Assembly (NCBI GenBank): GCA_011390935.1
Contig: JAABRL010000026.1
Coordinates: forward strand, 1-56,091
From: Gemmatimonas sp.
GTDB taxonomy: Bacteria > Gemmatimonadota > Gemmatimonadetes > Gemmatimonadales > Gemmatimonadaceae
Length of the DNA: 56,091 nucleotides
Reading direction: 5' to 3'
The notes beneath the pieces were generated by a model. It was not told where the DNA came from, did not search any database, and saw nothing but the letters and a program-made list of their open reading frames with translations. Of the stretch, positions 7,305 to 15,324 are shown one piece after another. The translations under genes were made by a program, and so were the position numbers. How positions within the stretch are numbered: position 1 is the first letter of the stretch; each line of letters starts with the position of its first letter.

Positions 7305-8576
7305 CTAGGGGATGCGCACCCGGTAGCGTACGAGGCGCGGCACCCCGTCGGCATCAAGCGTGACGGCCACGATGCCGGCCGCATCAAACACCGGCTCCGG
7401 TTGCAGCCGCATATCCTCGGGCACCGCAACGGAACCAAGCAGGTCGCCAGCGGCCTCGAAGACATCGAATGTGCGGCGAGACCGAAGGCGCCGCTCCACC
7501 GAGGCCGCGTCACCGGGAGTGTAGTCCGGGTCGTCGCGATCTTCGGCCGCGCCCTCGCGCAGCACCCACACCGAGCCATCGATACCCGTGAACAGCGCGC
7601 TGACGAACGGTTTCGTGCGGGGAATTTCCGGGCCGTTCCACGTCCACGACGGATCGAGCCACTGCAGACCCTTGGTCACGTACTCGCGCTCCTGCTCGAC
7701 TTCCGCATTCGTCACCGGCGCGGCCGATACCGCGCGTTCCGCGCGCACGAACCCTGTCGTTGACGGCCAGGTGATCGCATAGCGGTCGCCGTTGGCGATC
7801 GCAAACCCGCCGGCAGGATGCCACGCCCACAGTGAGACCGGCGCGAAGGGCACCGCGATCTCCGCAGTGTTGTTGCCACCGCGCGCCACGAGACGAGCGG
7901 GGGGCAACGTGGACTCTGGCAGTGCCACCGTGTCGCGCACACCACCGTCGGGCGTGATGCGTACGAGTCCGTACCGCCATCGGTCGATCGGTCCCGTCGC
8001 GTCGACCACGACACGGGACAAGAGTGTGTCGCCCTGTCGTGCGAAGTTGTTTCGCGTGCGCAGCCCGGCGTCGATGAGTGGCCAGGTCCCCGCGGAGTGA
8101 CCGCCGTCATCGAACAGCTGCACCCGCGCGTTGCCAGGATCGCGCACCGCGACGCGCCCGTCCGAGAGCACCGCCAAACCGCCGTCCGGTTCACGCAGCT
8201 CACCGGGACCGCTGCCCTCGCGCCCCCACAACGCGATGGGCCGCAGCAGGCTGTCGAACACGCGCACGGTGAGCGCCTGGCGATCGGATGCGAACACGCG
8301 GCCATCGGGCGCGGCCGTGAGTGCGATGATGCGCCCGAGCATCGTGGTGTCGGTACCCGTGGCCACGCCGAATGACGCGGCAGGCACAAGACGAGCGTCA
8401 TCCCCCCAGCGACCCGCGCTTCGCGTGTGAACGATCAGCGTGTCGCCGGCTTGTGTCCGGCTCACGTCAGCGTCGCGTGTGCGCGTGCGCGTGCCTGCGT
8501 CCACGCACGCGGCGAGCAGGAGGATCAGCGTGAGGAACGCGGCGCGTCCTGGTCGGGTCACGGGAGCAGTGTGCAT
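7305..8576 (-). CDS. Lipoprotein with six-bladed/NHL-like beta-propeller
   Basis: 423 residues from ATG 8576. The N-terminus MHTAPVTRPGRAAFLTLILLLAAC is a lipoprotein signal with lipobox LAAC. The mature part has NHL-like repeats: a blade with 'ALTAAPDGRVFASDRQALTVRVFDS', one with 'REPDGGLAVLSDGRVAVRDPGNARVQLFD', and further blades to a final 'VAVPEDMRLQPEPVFDAAG'. The GxGPGELxxP motif before the second blade is typical of 6-bladed propeller proteins of the Gemmatimonadota/Bacteroidota. ATG 8576 is chosen because the region before it lacks signal-peptide character. It is divergent from the porin-family gene at 8699. Ligand and role unknown. Confidence 0.82.
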   Translation of the reverse strand: MHTAPVTRPGRAAFLTLILLLAACVDAGTRTRTRDADVSRTQAGDTLIVHTRSAGRWGDDARLVPAASFGVATGTDTTMLGRIIALTAAPDGRVFASDRQALTVRVFDSLLRPIALWGREGSGPGELREPDGGLAVLSDGRVAVRDPGNARVQLFDDGGHSAGTWPLIDAGLRTRNNFARQGDTLLSRVVVDATGPIDRWRYGLVRITPDGGVRDTVALPESTLPPARLVARGGNNTAEIAVPFAPVSLWAWHPAGGFAIANGDRYAITWPSTTGFVRAERAVSAAPVTNAEVEQEREYVTKGLQWLDPSWTWNGPEIPRTKPFVSALFTGIDGSVWVLREGAAEDRDDPDYTPGDAASVERRLRSRRTFDVFEAAGDLLGSVAVPEDMRLQPEPVFDAAGIVAVTLDADGVPRLVRYRVRIP

Positions 8577-8698
8577 GGTGGATTGTTCGCCTGGACGCGC
8601 CGGGTGGATGCACCCGTCTCGATGCGCGGGAGCGCAGGCCTCGCGAGCAGCCACCGGCAGGCGCTGGTCATCGCGAAACGTGCACGGGTAGACACAAC

Positions 8699-9370
8699 AT
8701 GCGACCTCGACACCACTCATCGCACGCCCTGCGTGGCACCTTGCTCTCGACGCTCTTGGTGCTCGCGGCGACGAGACTCGCGGCGCAGGGCCCCACGATC
8801 GGTATCAAGCTTGGGGCCAGCGAGGCGCGGCAGCACTTCTCGGGGAGTAGCGGCTCCACGAGTAGAACACCGGCGCGTACGGCACCCACCGTCTCGCTCA
8901 CCGCCGCCTTACCGGTGCGTGGACCCGTCGGCATTCAACTCGAGGCCGCGTACGCGCCCAAGGGCCACGCCTACCCGAGCGGGGCGAACCTGAAGAGTGA
9001 CTACCTCGAGATTCCGCTACTGCTGCGCCTCAGCCCGACGCGTGCACGCGCGATCCTGCCCGTGGCCCTGCTCGGAGTCGCGCCCGCCTTCGAGCTGTCG
9101 TGCGGTGGCCAGACATTCCTCGCCACGGTGGGGCCTGGGCCCGGCCCACCGCCGCAGCCGCGCGACTGCAACTTCGATCGCCAGACGCGCTACGACTTCG
9201 GGTATATCGGTGCGCTCGGGCTCGACGTGCCCATGCGTCGTGGCGTGTTCACCGCCGAGGTGCGCTACACGCACGGTGCGCAAAATCTCGTCCCGCGATT
9301 CGAGTTCGTGCGCGTATTCAATCGATCCGTCGCGGTGTTGTTTGGTGTGCGCAGCGGGGGAGCGCGATAG
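8699..9370 (+). CDS. Porin-family outer-membrane beta-barrel protein
   Basis: 223 residues. The signal peptide (GTLLSTLLVLAATRLAAQ) ends near residue 30. The mature part follows the 'outer membrane protein beta-barrel' (PF13568-like) pattern: GIKLGASEA near the start, AAYAPKGHAY, LEIPLLLRL, then DFGYIGALGLDVPM and EVRYTHGAQNL. The LEIPLLLR strand is characteristic. A disulfide is plausible (C135, C155). The stop codon falls inside the first copy of a 31-nt tandem duplication (9360-9421); without it the frame would read on. No clear Shine-Dalgarno precedes the ATG. Structural or transport role unknown. Confidence 0.8.
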   Translation: MRPRHHSSHALRGTLLSTLLVLAATRLAAQGPTIGIKLGASEARQHFSGSSGSTSRTPARTAPTVSLTAALPVRGPVGIQLEAAYAPKGHAYPSGANLKSDYLEIPLLLRLSPTRARAILPVALLGVAPAFELSCGGQTFLATVGPGPGPPPQPRDCNFDRQTRYDFGYIGALGLDVPMRRGVFTAEVRYTHGAQNLVPRFEFVRVFNRSVAVLFGVRSGGAR

Positions 9371-9421
9371 GCACAAGGGTGGGCGCAGCGGAGCGCGATC
9401 GGCACAAGGGTGGGCGCAGCG
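9360..9421 (+). repeat. 31-nt tandem direct duplication at the end of the porin gene
   Basis: Positions 9360-9390 and 9391-9421 are adjacent 31-nt copies differing at one base: A at 9369 makes TAG in copy 1, C in copy 2 gives TCG. The porin stop codon exists only because of that difference. Copy-number change here would alter the C-terminus. Confidence 0.85.
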
Positions 9422-9527
9422 ACTCTCTCCGCGATGCAGCGCGTATGGCACCAATGATCGGATCGCAGTGCGCATGGCGCTCTTCCTGATGAAGCCCTGC
9501 ACGATTCCTTCATCTCGAGCGTCCATC

Positions 9528-9980
9528 ATGCGCACCACATCAGCTTCCGCACGCCGCCTTGCGTTCCTGCTTGCCACGGTCGCCCTCGCGGCGTGTGGCA
9601 GCGATCCCGTGGCACCGGAGCCCACCGTGGCACCATCCATCGCCCAGTGGGCGGGTTCGTACACCGGCCAATCGCGTTTTGGCGCGACCAATGGCACGTG
9701 GGGGAATGGCGGCACCTATCCGCTCGTGGTCTCCAGTACGGGCCAGGTCACCGTCAGCGGCGCGCTGCTTCAGGAGCCGGTGTACGACCACGCCACGGCG
9801 ACGCTGCGCTGGACGATGGCGTCCGGCAATCCGACCAACGGTGAGGTCACGTTCCACCACACCCTCACCTCCGACTTTTTCTATCGCGACCTGGCCAACC
9901 AGACCTCCGGACAGGGGCTCACGGGCTACATCCAGCGCAGGCAGGAAGGACGTCTCGACTATCGGGGCGTGTTGCGCTGA
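9528..9980 (+). CDS. Small lipoprotein, unknown function
   Basis: The 150-residue product has a lipoprotein signal (RRLAFLLATVALAAC, lipobox LAAC, followed by GSDPVAPEP). Its compact beta-rich domain reads WAGSYTGQSRF..., VVSSTGQVTVSGALLQEPVYD and YIQRRQEGRLDYRGVLR, resembling calycin-like or 'TGRF' small lipoproteins, though no family can be named. ATG 9528 is set by the signal peptide; no strong ribosome site is visible. It lies between the porin gene and the kinase island and has no obvious operon partner. Confidence 0.7.
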   Translation: MRTTSASARRLAFLLATVALAACGSDPVAPEPTVAPSIAQWAGSYTGQSRFGATNGTWGNGGTYPLVVSSTGQVTVSGALLQEPVYDHATATLRWTMASGNPTNGEVTFHHTLTSDFFYRDLANQTSGQGLTGYIQRRQEGRLDYRGVLR

Positions 9981-10030
9981 GTCGTGACGTCGCTGGGCGA
10001 CAACCGCTGGCCGCGATCGGCGTGGCGTCG

Positions 10031-10036
10031 TACGTT
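10031..10036 (+). promoter_or_regulatory. Candidate leaderless -10 box (TACGTT)
   Basis: TACGTT ends 8 nt before ATG 10045. The interval is all pyrimidine (cttccccc), so no Shine-Dalgarno is possible between box and start. This matches the TANNNT-7/8-start layout of other kinases here. No clear -35 element is seen. Confidence 0.5.
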
Positions 10037-10044
10037 CTTCCCCC

Positions 10045-12336
10045 ATGACATCACTCCCACGGCTCACCGCCGCCCTCGCCGACCGCTACCAGCTCGACCG
10101 CGAACTCGGCGCCGGCGGCATGGCCACCGTGTACCTCGCTCGCGATCTGCGCCACGATCGCGACGTCGCCATGAAGGTGCTGCGCCCCGATGTGGGGCAG
10201 GCGCTCGGCCGTGAGCGCTTCCTGCGCGAGATCCGGCTCGCTGCGGGGCTCACGCATCCGCACATCCTGCCGCTGCTCGATTCAGGCGATGCCGACGGTA
10301 CGCTGTGGTTCACCATGCCGCTCATGCGCGGCGACACGCTGCGTGATCGCATGACGGCCGAGCCACGCCTGCCGCTCGACGAAGTGCTGCAGCTCTTGCG
10401 TGAAGTCGCGAGTGCGCTCGACTACGCGCATCGGCAGGAGGTGGTGCACCGTGACATCAAGCCCGAGAACATCCTGCTGCACGACGGCCACGCCGTCATC
10501 GCCGATTTCGGCATCGGCAAGGCGGTGATGGCAGCGTCTGCCGACCAGGCCACCTTCACGCAGGTTGGCGTGACGGTGGGCACACCGGCGTACATGAGCC
10601 CCGAACAGGCGGCCGGCGAAGACGTGGACGGCCGCAGCGACCTGTTCGCACTGGGGTGCGTGCTGTACGAGATGCTCACCGGTGAGGTCGCGTTCAGCGG
10701 CCCAACGGTGCAGGCCACGATTGCGCGCCGATTCGTGCACACGCCGCCGAGTGTGGCGACGGTGCGGTCGGACGTGCCGCGGGAGCTCGGGCAACTCGTG
10801 GACCGCTTGCTCGAAAAGGCCTGCGATGCGCGCGTGGCCACGGGGGCGGAGGTCGTGCATGCCCTGCGCGGAGCGCACGACTCCGGCCCCGTTGGCACGA
10901 CCGCACGCGCCGAGCCGGCACGCGCGGAGGCCGCACGCAGCGACACGTCGCGCTCCATCGTGGTGCTGCCGTTCGAGAGCGTGGGCGCCGATGCCGACAA
11001 CGCGTCGGTCGCCGACGGGCTCACCGAGGAGCTCATCACCGACCTGTCGCGGGTGCAGGCGCTGCGCGTGATTTCGCGCACCACCGCCATGCAGTACAAG
11101 GGCAGCGCGCGCCCGTTGCGCGAGATCGGTGGCGAGCTTGGCGTTCGGCACGCACTGACCGGCAGCGTGCGCCGCGCGGGCAGTGCGCTGCGCGTGAGTG
11201 CGCAGCTGGTCGACGTGCGCAGCGACGAATCGCGCTGGGCCGACAAGTACAGCGGCAGCATGGACGACGTGTTCGACATGCAGGAGCGCGTCTCCCGCGC
11301 CATTGTGAACGCGCTGCACGTGGAGCTCTCGCGCGACGAAAGCGAGCGGCTCGGCGACCGCCCGATTCGGAGCGCGCGTGCGTTCGAGCTGTTCGTGCAG
11401 GCGCGTGAAGCGCTGCGCGCCTACGACGTGGCGCGCGCGGAGCCGCTCATCGCGCGCGCGATCGAAATTGAAGGCGACGTGCCAGCGCTTCGCGCCCTGC
11501 GCGCGCTGGGCTCCGTCATGCTCATTCGCGTTGGCGCGAGCCGTGAACCCGCGCTCTTTCAACGAATCGAACACGAAGCGCGCGCGTTGATCGCGCTGCT
11601 GCCGGAACGCGCCTACGGCCACGCGCTGCTTGGTCTGCTGAGCTACGAGCGTGGAGACCACATCACCGGCGTGCGTGCCTTGCGCCGAGCGCTGGCGCTC
11701 GACCCCTCCGATGCCGATGTGCGTTTCGGTCTTGGCGTGACATTGATGGCGGCCGACCACATTGACATTCGCATGGGGTACGAGTGGGTGGCGCTCGATC
11801 CGCTGTCCCCGCTGGCGAACGTGCTGGTGGCCGCCAACTCGTGGGGCACGACCCGGCCGATCGACGGGCTGCCGTACATGCAGGAGGCCGTCCGCCTGGC
11901 ACCCGAGGGACCCATTTTTCACTGGGGGCTGTGCAACCATTATTGCCTGCTCGGCCGTCTCGATGAAGCGGCAGAGCAGGCGGCATGGGTGGCGGCACAC
12001 GCCGCCCACCTGCCGTACAGCACGCAGGTGCGTGCGCTGGTGGCCGCCTTGCAAGGGCGCTCAGCCGAGGCGATCGAGCTGCTCAGCACCGTCGACATCG
12101 CGACGCTCGACGGCCACCACCTGGGGCACCTGTCGGAGTCGTACGCGGCCGCCGGCGACACGGCGCGCGCGCTCGAGCTGCTCGAGCGCTGCGTGGACAT
12201 TGGGCATTACGTGCATTCATGGATCACGCATCTCTGTCCGTTCTACACGCAGTTGCGACAGGTGCCCGGCTTCGACCGGGTGGCATCGAAGGCCGCCGCA
12301 CGCGTGGCGGCGTTCGATGCGGCGATGCGCGAGTGA
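10045..12336 (+). CDS. Soluble Ser/Thr protein kinase with TolB-like and TPR domains
   Basis: 763 residues. The kinase domain is about 15-275: glycine loop LGAGGMATVY (21-30), Lys44 in VAMK, catalytic loop HRDIKPEN (135-142), DFG 154-156 and SPE 185-187, an active-looking RD kinase. A TolB/FlgO-like domain follows (about 303-425, starting SIVVLPFESVG and containing GLTEELITDLSRV), then helical TPR repeats to the end. There is no hydrophobic stretch between kinase and TolB-like domain, so unlike its neighbours it should be cytosolic. The next kinase gene starts 29 nt downstream, probably in one operon. TPRs may bind partners that gate the kinase; the substrate is unknown. Confidence 0.93.
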   Translation: MTSLPRLTAALADRYQLDRELGAGGMATVYLARDLRHDRDVAMKVLRPDVGQALGRERFLREIRLAAGLTHPHILPLLDSGDADGTLWFTMPLMRGDTLRDRMTAEPRLPLDEVLQLLREVASALDYAHRQEVVHRDIKPENILLHDGHAVIADFGIGKAVMAASADQATFTQVGVTVGTPAYMSPEQAAGEDVDGRSDLFALGCVLYEMLTGEVAFSGPTVQATIARRFVHTPPSVATVRSDVPRELGQLVDRLLEKACDARVATGAEVVHALRGAHDSGPVGTTARAEPARAEAARSDTSRSIVVLPFESVGADADNASVADGLTEELITDLSRVQALRVISRTTAMQYKGSARPLREIGGELGVRHALTGSVRRAGSALRVSAQLVDVRSDESRWADKYSGSMDDVFDMQERVSRAIVNALHVELSRDESERLGDRPIRSARAFELFVQAREALRAYDVARAEPLIARAIEIEGDVPALRALRALGSVMLIRVGASREPALFQRIEHEARALIALLPERAYGHALLGLLSYERGDHITGVRALRRALALDPSDADVRFGLGVTLMAADHIDIRMGYEWVALDPLSPLANVLVAANSWGTTRPIDGLPYMQEAVRLAPEGPIFHWGLCNHYCLLGRLDEAAEQAAWVAAHAAHLPYSTQVRALVAALQGRSAEAIELLSTVDIATLDGHHLGHLSESYAAAGDTARALELLERCVDIGHYVHSWITHLCPFYTQLRQVPGFDRVASKAAARVAAFDAAMRE

Positions 12337-12365
12337 CGCGTCCCATCCACTCCTGACGGAACGCG

Positions 12366-14783
12366 ATGACCACCCTTCGCGACGCCCTGCAGGCCAGCCT
12401 CGGCAACGCCTACACGCTCGAGCGCGAGCTCGGAGGCGGCGGTATGTCGCGCGTCTTCGTGGCGCGCGATACGGCGCTCGCGCGCGAGGTGGTGGTGAAG
12501 GTGCTGCCCCCCGAGTTGGCGGCGGCGCTCAGCGCGGAGCGATTCACGCGTGAGATCCGGCTCGCCGCCGCGCTGCAGGAGCCGCACATCGTACCAGTGC
12601 TCACGGCCGGCCTCACGACCGACGGTCTGCCGTACTACACGATGCCGTTCGTGCGCGGCGACTCGCTGCGCGTCCGCCTGCAGCGTGGGCCGGTACCGGT
12701 GGCCGAGGCGCTCGGTCTCCTGCGCAACGTGGCGCAGGCCCTCGCCTACGCACATGAACGCGGGGTCGTGCACCGCGACATCAAGCCCGACAACGTCTTG
12801 CTCTCCAGCGGTACCGCCGTCGTCACCGACTTCGGGATCGCCAAGGCCCTGACGTTGTCGGCCGCGATGGCGCCGGAGAGCACGCTGACCTCGGTGGGCA
12901 GTGCGATCGGCACGCCCGCATACATGGCGCCCGAGCAGGCGGCAGGCGATCCGGCCACCGATCACCGCGCCGATCTGTATGCGTGGGGCGTAATGGCGTA
13001 CGAGGTGCTCGCGGGCCGACACCCGTTCGCGGAGCGCAGCACACCTCAAGCGCTCATCGTGGCGCACCTGACGGAAACACCGCTGCCGCTCAGTGCAGCG
13101 AACCCTGACGTGCCCGAGCCGCTCGCCGGTCTCGTCATGCGGTGTCTCGCCAAGGAGCCGAGTGAGCGGCCGCAATCGGCGCCCGCGCTGCTCACGGCGC
13201 TCGAGGCGATCGGCACACCGCGACCGTCCGACTCAAGTGCACAGACGGTGCACGGCGCGACATCCGCGGCGGTGATGATGTCGGCGCCGAGCCGGTTCGG
13301 TCTCGCGCGTTGGGCCGCGCTGGCATCGGCGCTCGTCGTCATCGCCGCCGTAGGCTTCCTTCTGGCGCGCGGCGCCGACACCGCGGTGGAAGACCGCGCG
13401 GCCGCGCCGTCCATCGCGGTGCTGCCCTTCGCCGACCTCAGTGCCGAGGGCCAAAGCTCCTACCTCGGCGACGGCGTGGCGGAGACGCTCATCAACGCCT
13501 TGTCGAAGGTGCCTGGGCTCACCGTGTCAGCGCGCACGTCGGCGTTCGCCCTGCGGAATCGCGAGGACGATTTGCAGGCCATCGCGCGGCAGCTGGGCGT
13601 ATCGGCGGTGCTCATCGGGAGCATCCAGCGCTCGGGCGGCCGCCTGCGTGTCTCGGCCCGGGCGGTGCGGATCGCGAACGACTCCATTCTCTGGTCGGAA
13701 ATCTTCGACCGGCCCGCAGACGACATCTTTGCGGTGCAGGACGAGGTGGCACGGGCCGTCACGTCCGCCCTGCAACTCCGATTGGCCTCGGCGACTGGAG
13801 AGCCGGAGGACATCGGTGGGACGAGCAACCCGGACGCGTACGACGCCTACCTGCTGGGGCGGTACCACTGGAACCGGCGCACGACGGACGGCATGGTGGC
13901 CGCCACGTCCGCCTTCAAGCGCGCGATTGCGGCGGACTCGTCGTTCGCCCGTGCGTGGTCGGGGCTGGCTGACGCGTACTCGCTGTCCACGCCCAACGAA
14001 TACAGCGTGCCCGGCGTGACCAGCGACTCCATCCTGCCACTCGCCGTAGCGGCTGCGCTGCGCGCCATCGCACTTGCGCCGACGCTTGGTGAAGCCTACG
14101 CCTCGCTGGGGCAGGCGCGGGAAAACCAGCAGCAGTACGACGAGGCGATGCAGGCGTACGAGCGCGCCATCGCGCTCAGTCCGATGTATGCGACCGGGCA
14201 CCAGTGGTATGCGTACAACCTCATGAGCTTCGGTCGGTTCGAGGAGGGCATCCGCGAGATGGAGATCGCGCATCGCCTCGATCCCCTTGCGCACGTGATC
14301 ACGCTGTCGCTGGCCATCGCCTACGACGCCTTGAACCGCCACACCGACGCCACGCCGCTCTACGCGCAGGGACTCGCGCAGTCGCCCGAAGCGTGGTACG
14401 GTTGGCATGGACTTGTGGGACACGAGCTCGCCCTCGGGCGCACCGAAGCGGCGGGTGCGACGATGCTCCGGACGGCGGACGATCCTTCCCTCCCCGACCG
14501 CGCACGGTACCGTGACCTCGTGCTGATGTGGCAGGACCCGGCAACGCGCGAACAGGCCACGGACGCGCTGATCAGCGCCGGCCCGACGCTGTTGTCGTTG
14601 ACGCTTACCCGCTGGCTGCGCGACGACGACGCGATGGTGGCACTGCTCGCACGCATGACGGCGAGCGCCGAGAACGAGCGCCCGGGTGCCTGGGGCATCT
14701 ACGCATTCGTCGGCCCCGACGGCCGACGCAATCCGCGGTTCCGGCCACTCTTCCGAGAGCTGGGGTTTCCCGAATTGCCGTGA
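12366..14783 (+). CDS. Membrane-anchored Ser/Thr kinase with TolB-like and TPR domains
   Basis: 805 residues. Kinase domain about 16-280 with GGGGMSRVFVA loop, Lys45 (VVVK), HRDIKPDN (136-143), DFG 155-157 and APE 188-190. A single transmembrane helix follows (about 312-334, WAALASALVVIAAVGFLLA), then a TolB-like domain (about 348-470, SIAVLPFADLS, GVAETLINALSKV) and TPR repeats from about 480, placing these outside the cytoplasm. The architecture resembles the preceding soluble kinase plus a membrane helix, and the two probably derive from tandem duplication, but the kinase halves are quite diverged (APE versus SPE, GGGG versus GAGG). A remnant of a third kinase follows 88 nt downstream. Confidence 0.93.
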   Translation: MTTLRDALQASLGNAYTLERELGGGGMSRVFVARDTALAREVVVKVLPPELAAALSAERFTREIRLAAALQEPHIVPVLTAGLTTDGLPYYTMPFVRGDSLRVRLQRGPVPVAEALGLLRNVAQALAYAHERGVVHRDIKPDNVLLSSGTAVVTDFGIAKALTLSAAMAPESTLTSVGSAIGTPAYMAPEQAAGDPATDHRADLYAWGVMAYEVLAGRHPFAERSTPQALIVAHLTETPLPLSAANPDVPEPLAGLVMRCLAKEPSERPQSAPALLTALEAIGTPRPSDSSAQTVHGATSAAVMMSAPSRFGLARWAALASALVVIAAVGFLLARGADTAVEDRAAAPSIAVLPFADLSAEGQSSYLGDGVAETLINALSKVPGLTVSARTSAFALRNREDDLQAIARQLGVSAVLIGSIQRSGGRLRVSARAVRIANDSILWSEIFDRPADDIFAVQDEVARAVTSALQLRLASATGEPEDIGGTSNPDAYDAYLLGRYHWNRRTTDGMVAATSAFKRAIAADSSFARAWSGLADAYSLSTPNEYSVPGVTSDSILPLAVAAALRAIALAPTLGEAYASLGQARENQQQYDEAMQAYERAIALSPMYATGHQWYAYNLMSFGRFEEGIREMEIAHRLDPLAHVITLSLAIAYDALNRHTDATPLYAQGLAQSPEAWYGWHGLVGHELALGRTEAAGATMLRTADDPSLPDRARYRDLVLMWQDPATREQATDALISAGPTLLSLTLTRWLRDDDAMVALLARMTASAENERPGAWGIYAFVGPDGRRNPRFRPLFRELGFPELP

Positions 14784-14858
14784 CGGATTGCGACCGCTCG
14801 GCGGGGGGCGATTGGCAATCGGGTGGACACCGCACTCGCCGCCGCGCTCGCGGCCCCG

Positions 14859-14864
14859 TACCTT
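14859..14864 (+). promoter_or_regulatory. Candidate leaderless -10 box (TACCTT) before the kinase fragment
   Basis: TACCTT ends 7 nt before ATG 14872 and the interval cgcccgc lacks a ribosome site. Its retention suggests that the truncated kinase gene once had, or still has, its own promoter. Confidence 0.45.
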
Positions 14865-14871
14865 CGCCCGC

Positions 14872-15324
14872 ATGAGCGTTCCTCCCAGCCGACTGATCTC
14901 GGCCATCGCCGACCGCTATCGCATCGAACGCGAACTCGGCGCGGGCGGCATGGCCACCGTGTACCTCGCGCACGACCTCAAGCACGAACGGGACGTCGCG
15001 CTCAAGGTCATGCGCCCGAAACTCGCGGCCGTGATCGGCGCCGAGCGCTTCCTCGCGGAGATCCGCACCACCGCCAACTTGCAGCATCCGCACATCCTGC
15101 CGCTGCACGATTCCGGCAGCGCGGACGGCACGGTGTTCTACGTGATGCCGTTCATCGCGGGCGAATCGCGGCACGCGGTCGCGCGGCCATGCGGGAAACC
15201 GCGACGTGTTCGGGCAGCCCGTGCGTGCGCACGTCGTCCACGCCTCGCCCATGGCGCACCCAATGTGCGTGGACGCGATCACACCGGCGGATGCAGCGTG
15301 TGCCACCGCGTCGCGTCCTCGTAG
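14872..15324 (+). pseudogene. Truncated Ser/Thr kinase (N-lobe only)
   Basis: The frame starts like its paralogues (SAIADRYRIERELGAGGMATVY), keeps Lys45 (VALK) and runs through LQHPHILPLHDSGSADG and VMPFIAGES (about residue 99, near 15168). Homology then stops abruptly and the remaining 50 residues are Arg/Ala/Cys-rich, out-of-frame-looking sequence ending at 15324. The catalytic loop, DFG and the whole C-lobe are missing. The last 46 nt overlap the 3' end of the convergent amidase gene, so a deletion probably joined the fragment to foreign sequence. It could still be expressed as an N-lobe peptide, but is most simply a pseudogene. Confidence 0.8.

Noticed and set aside
15170..15280. Possible transposon end at the kinase fragment break
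   Set aside because: No terminal inverted repeats, target duplication or transposase sequence is visible on either side.
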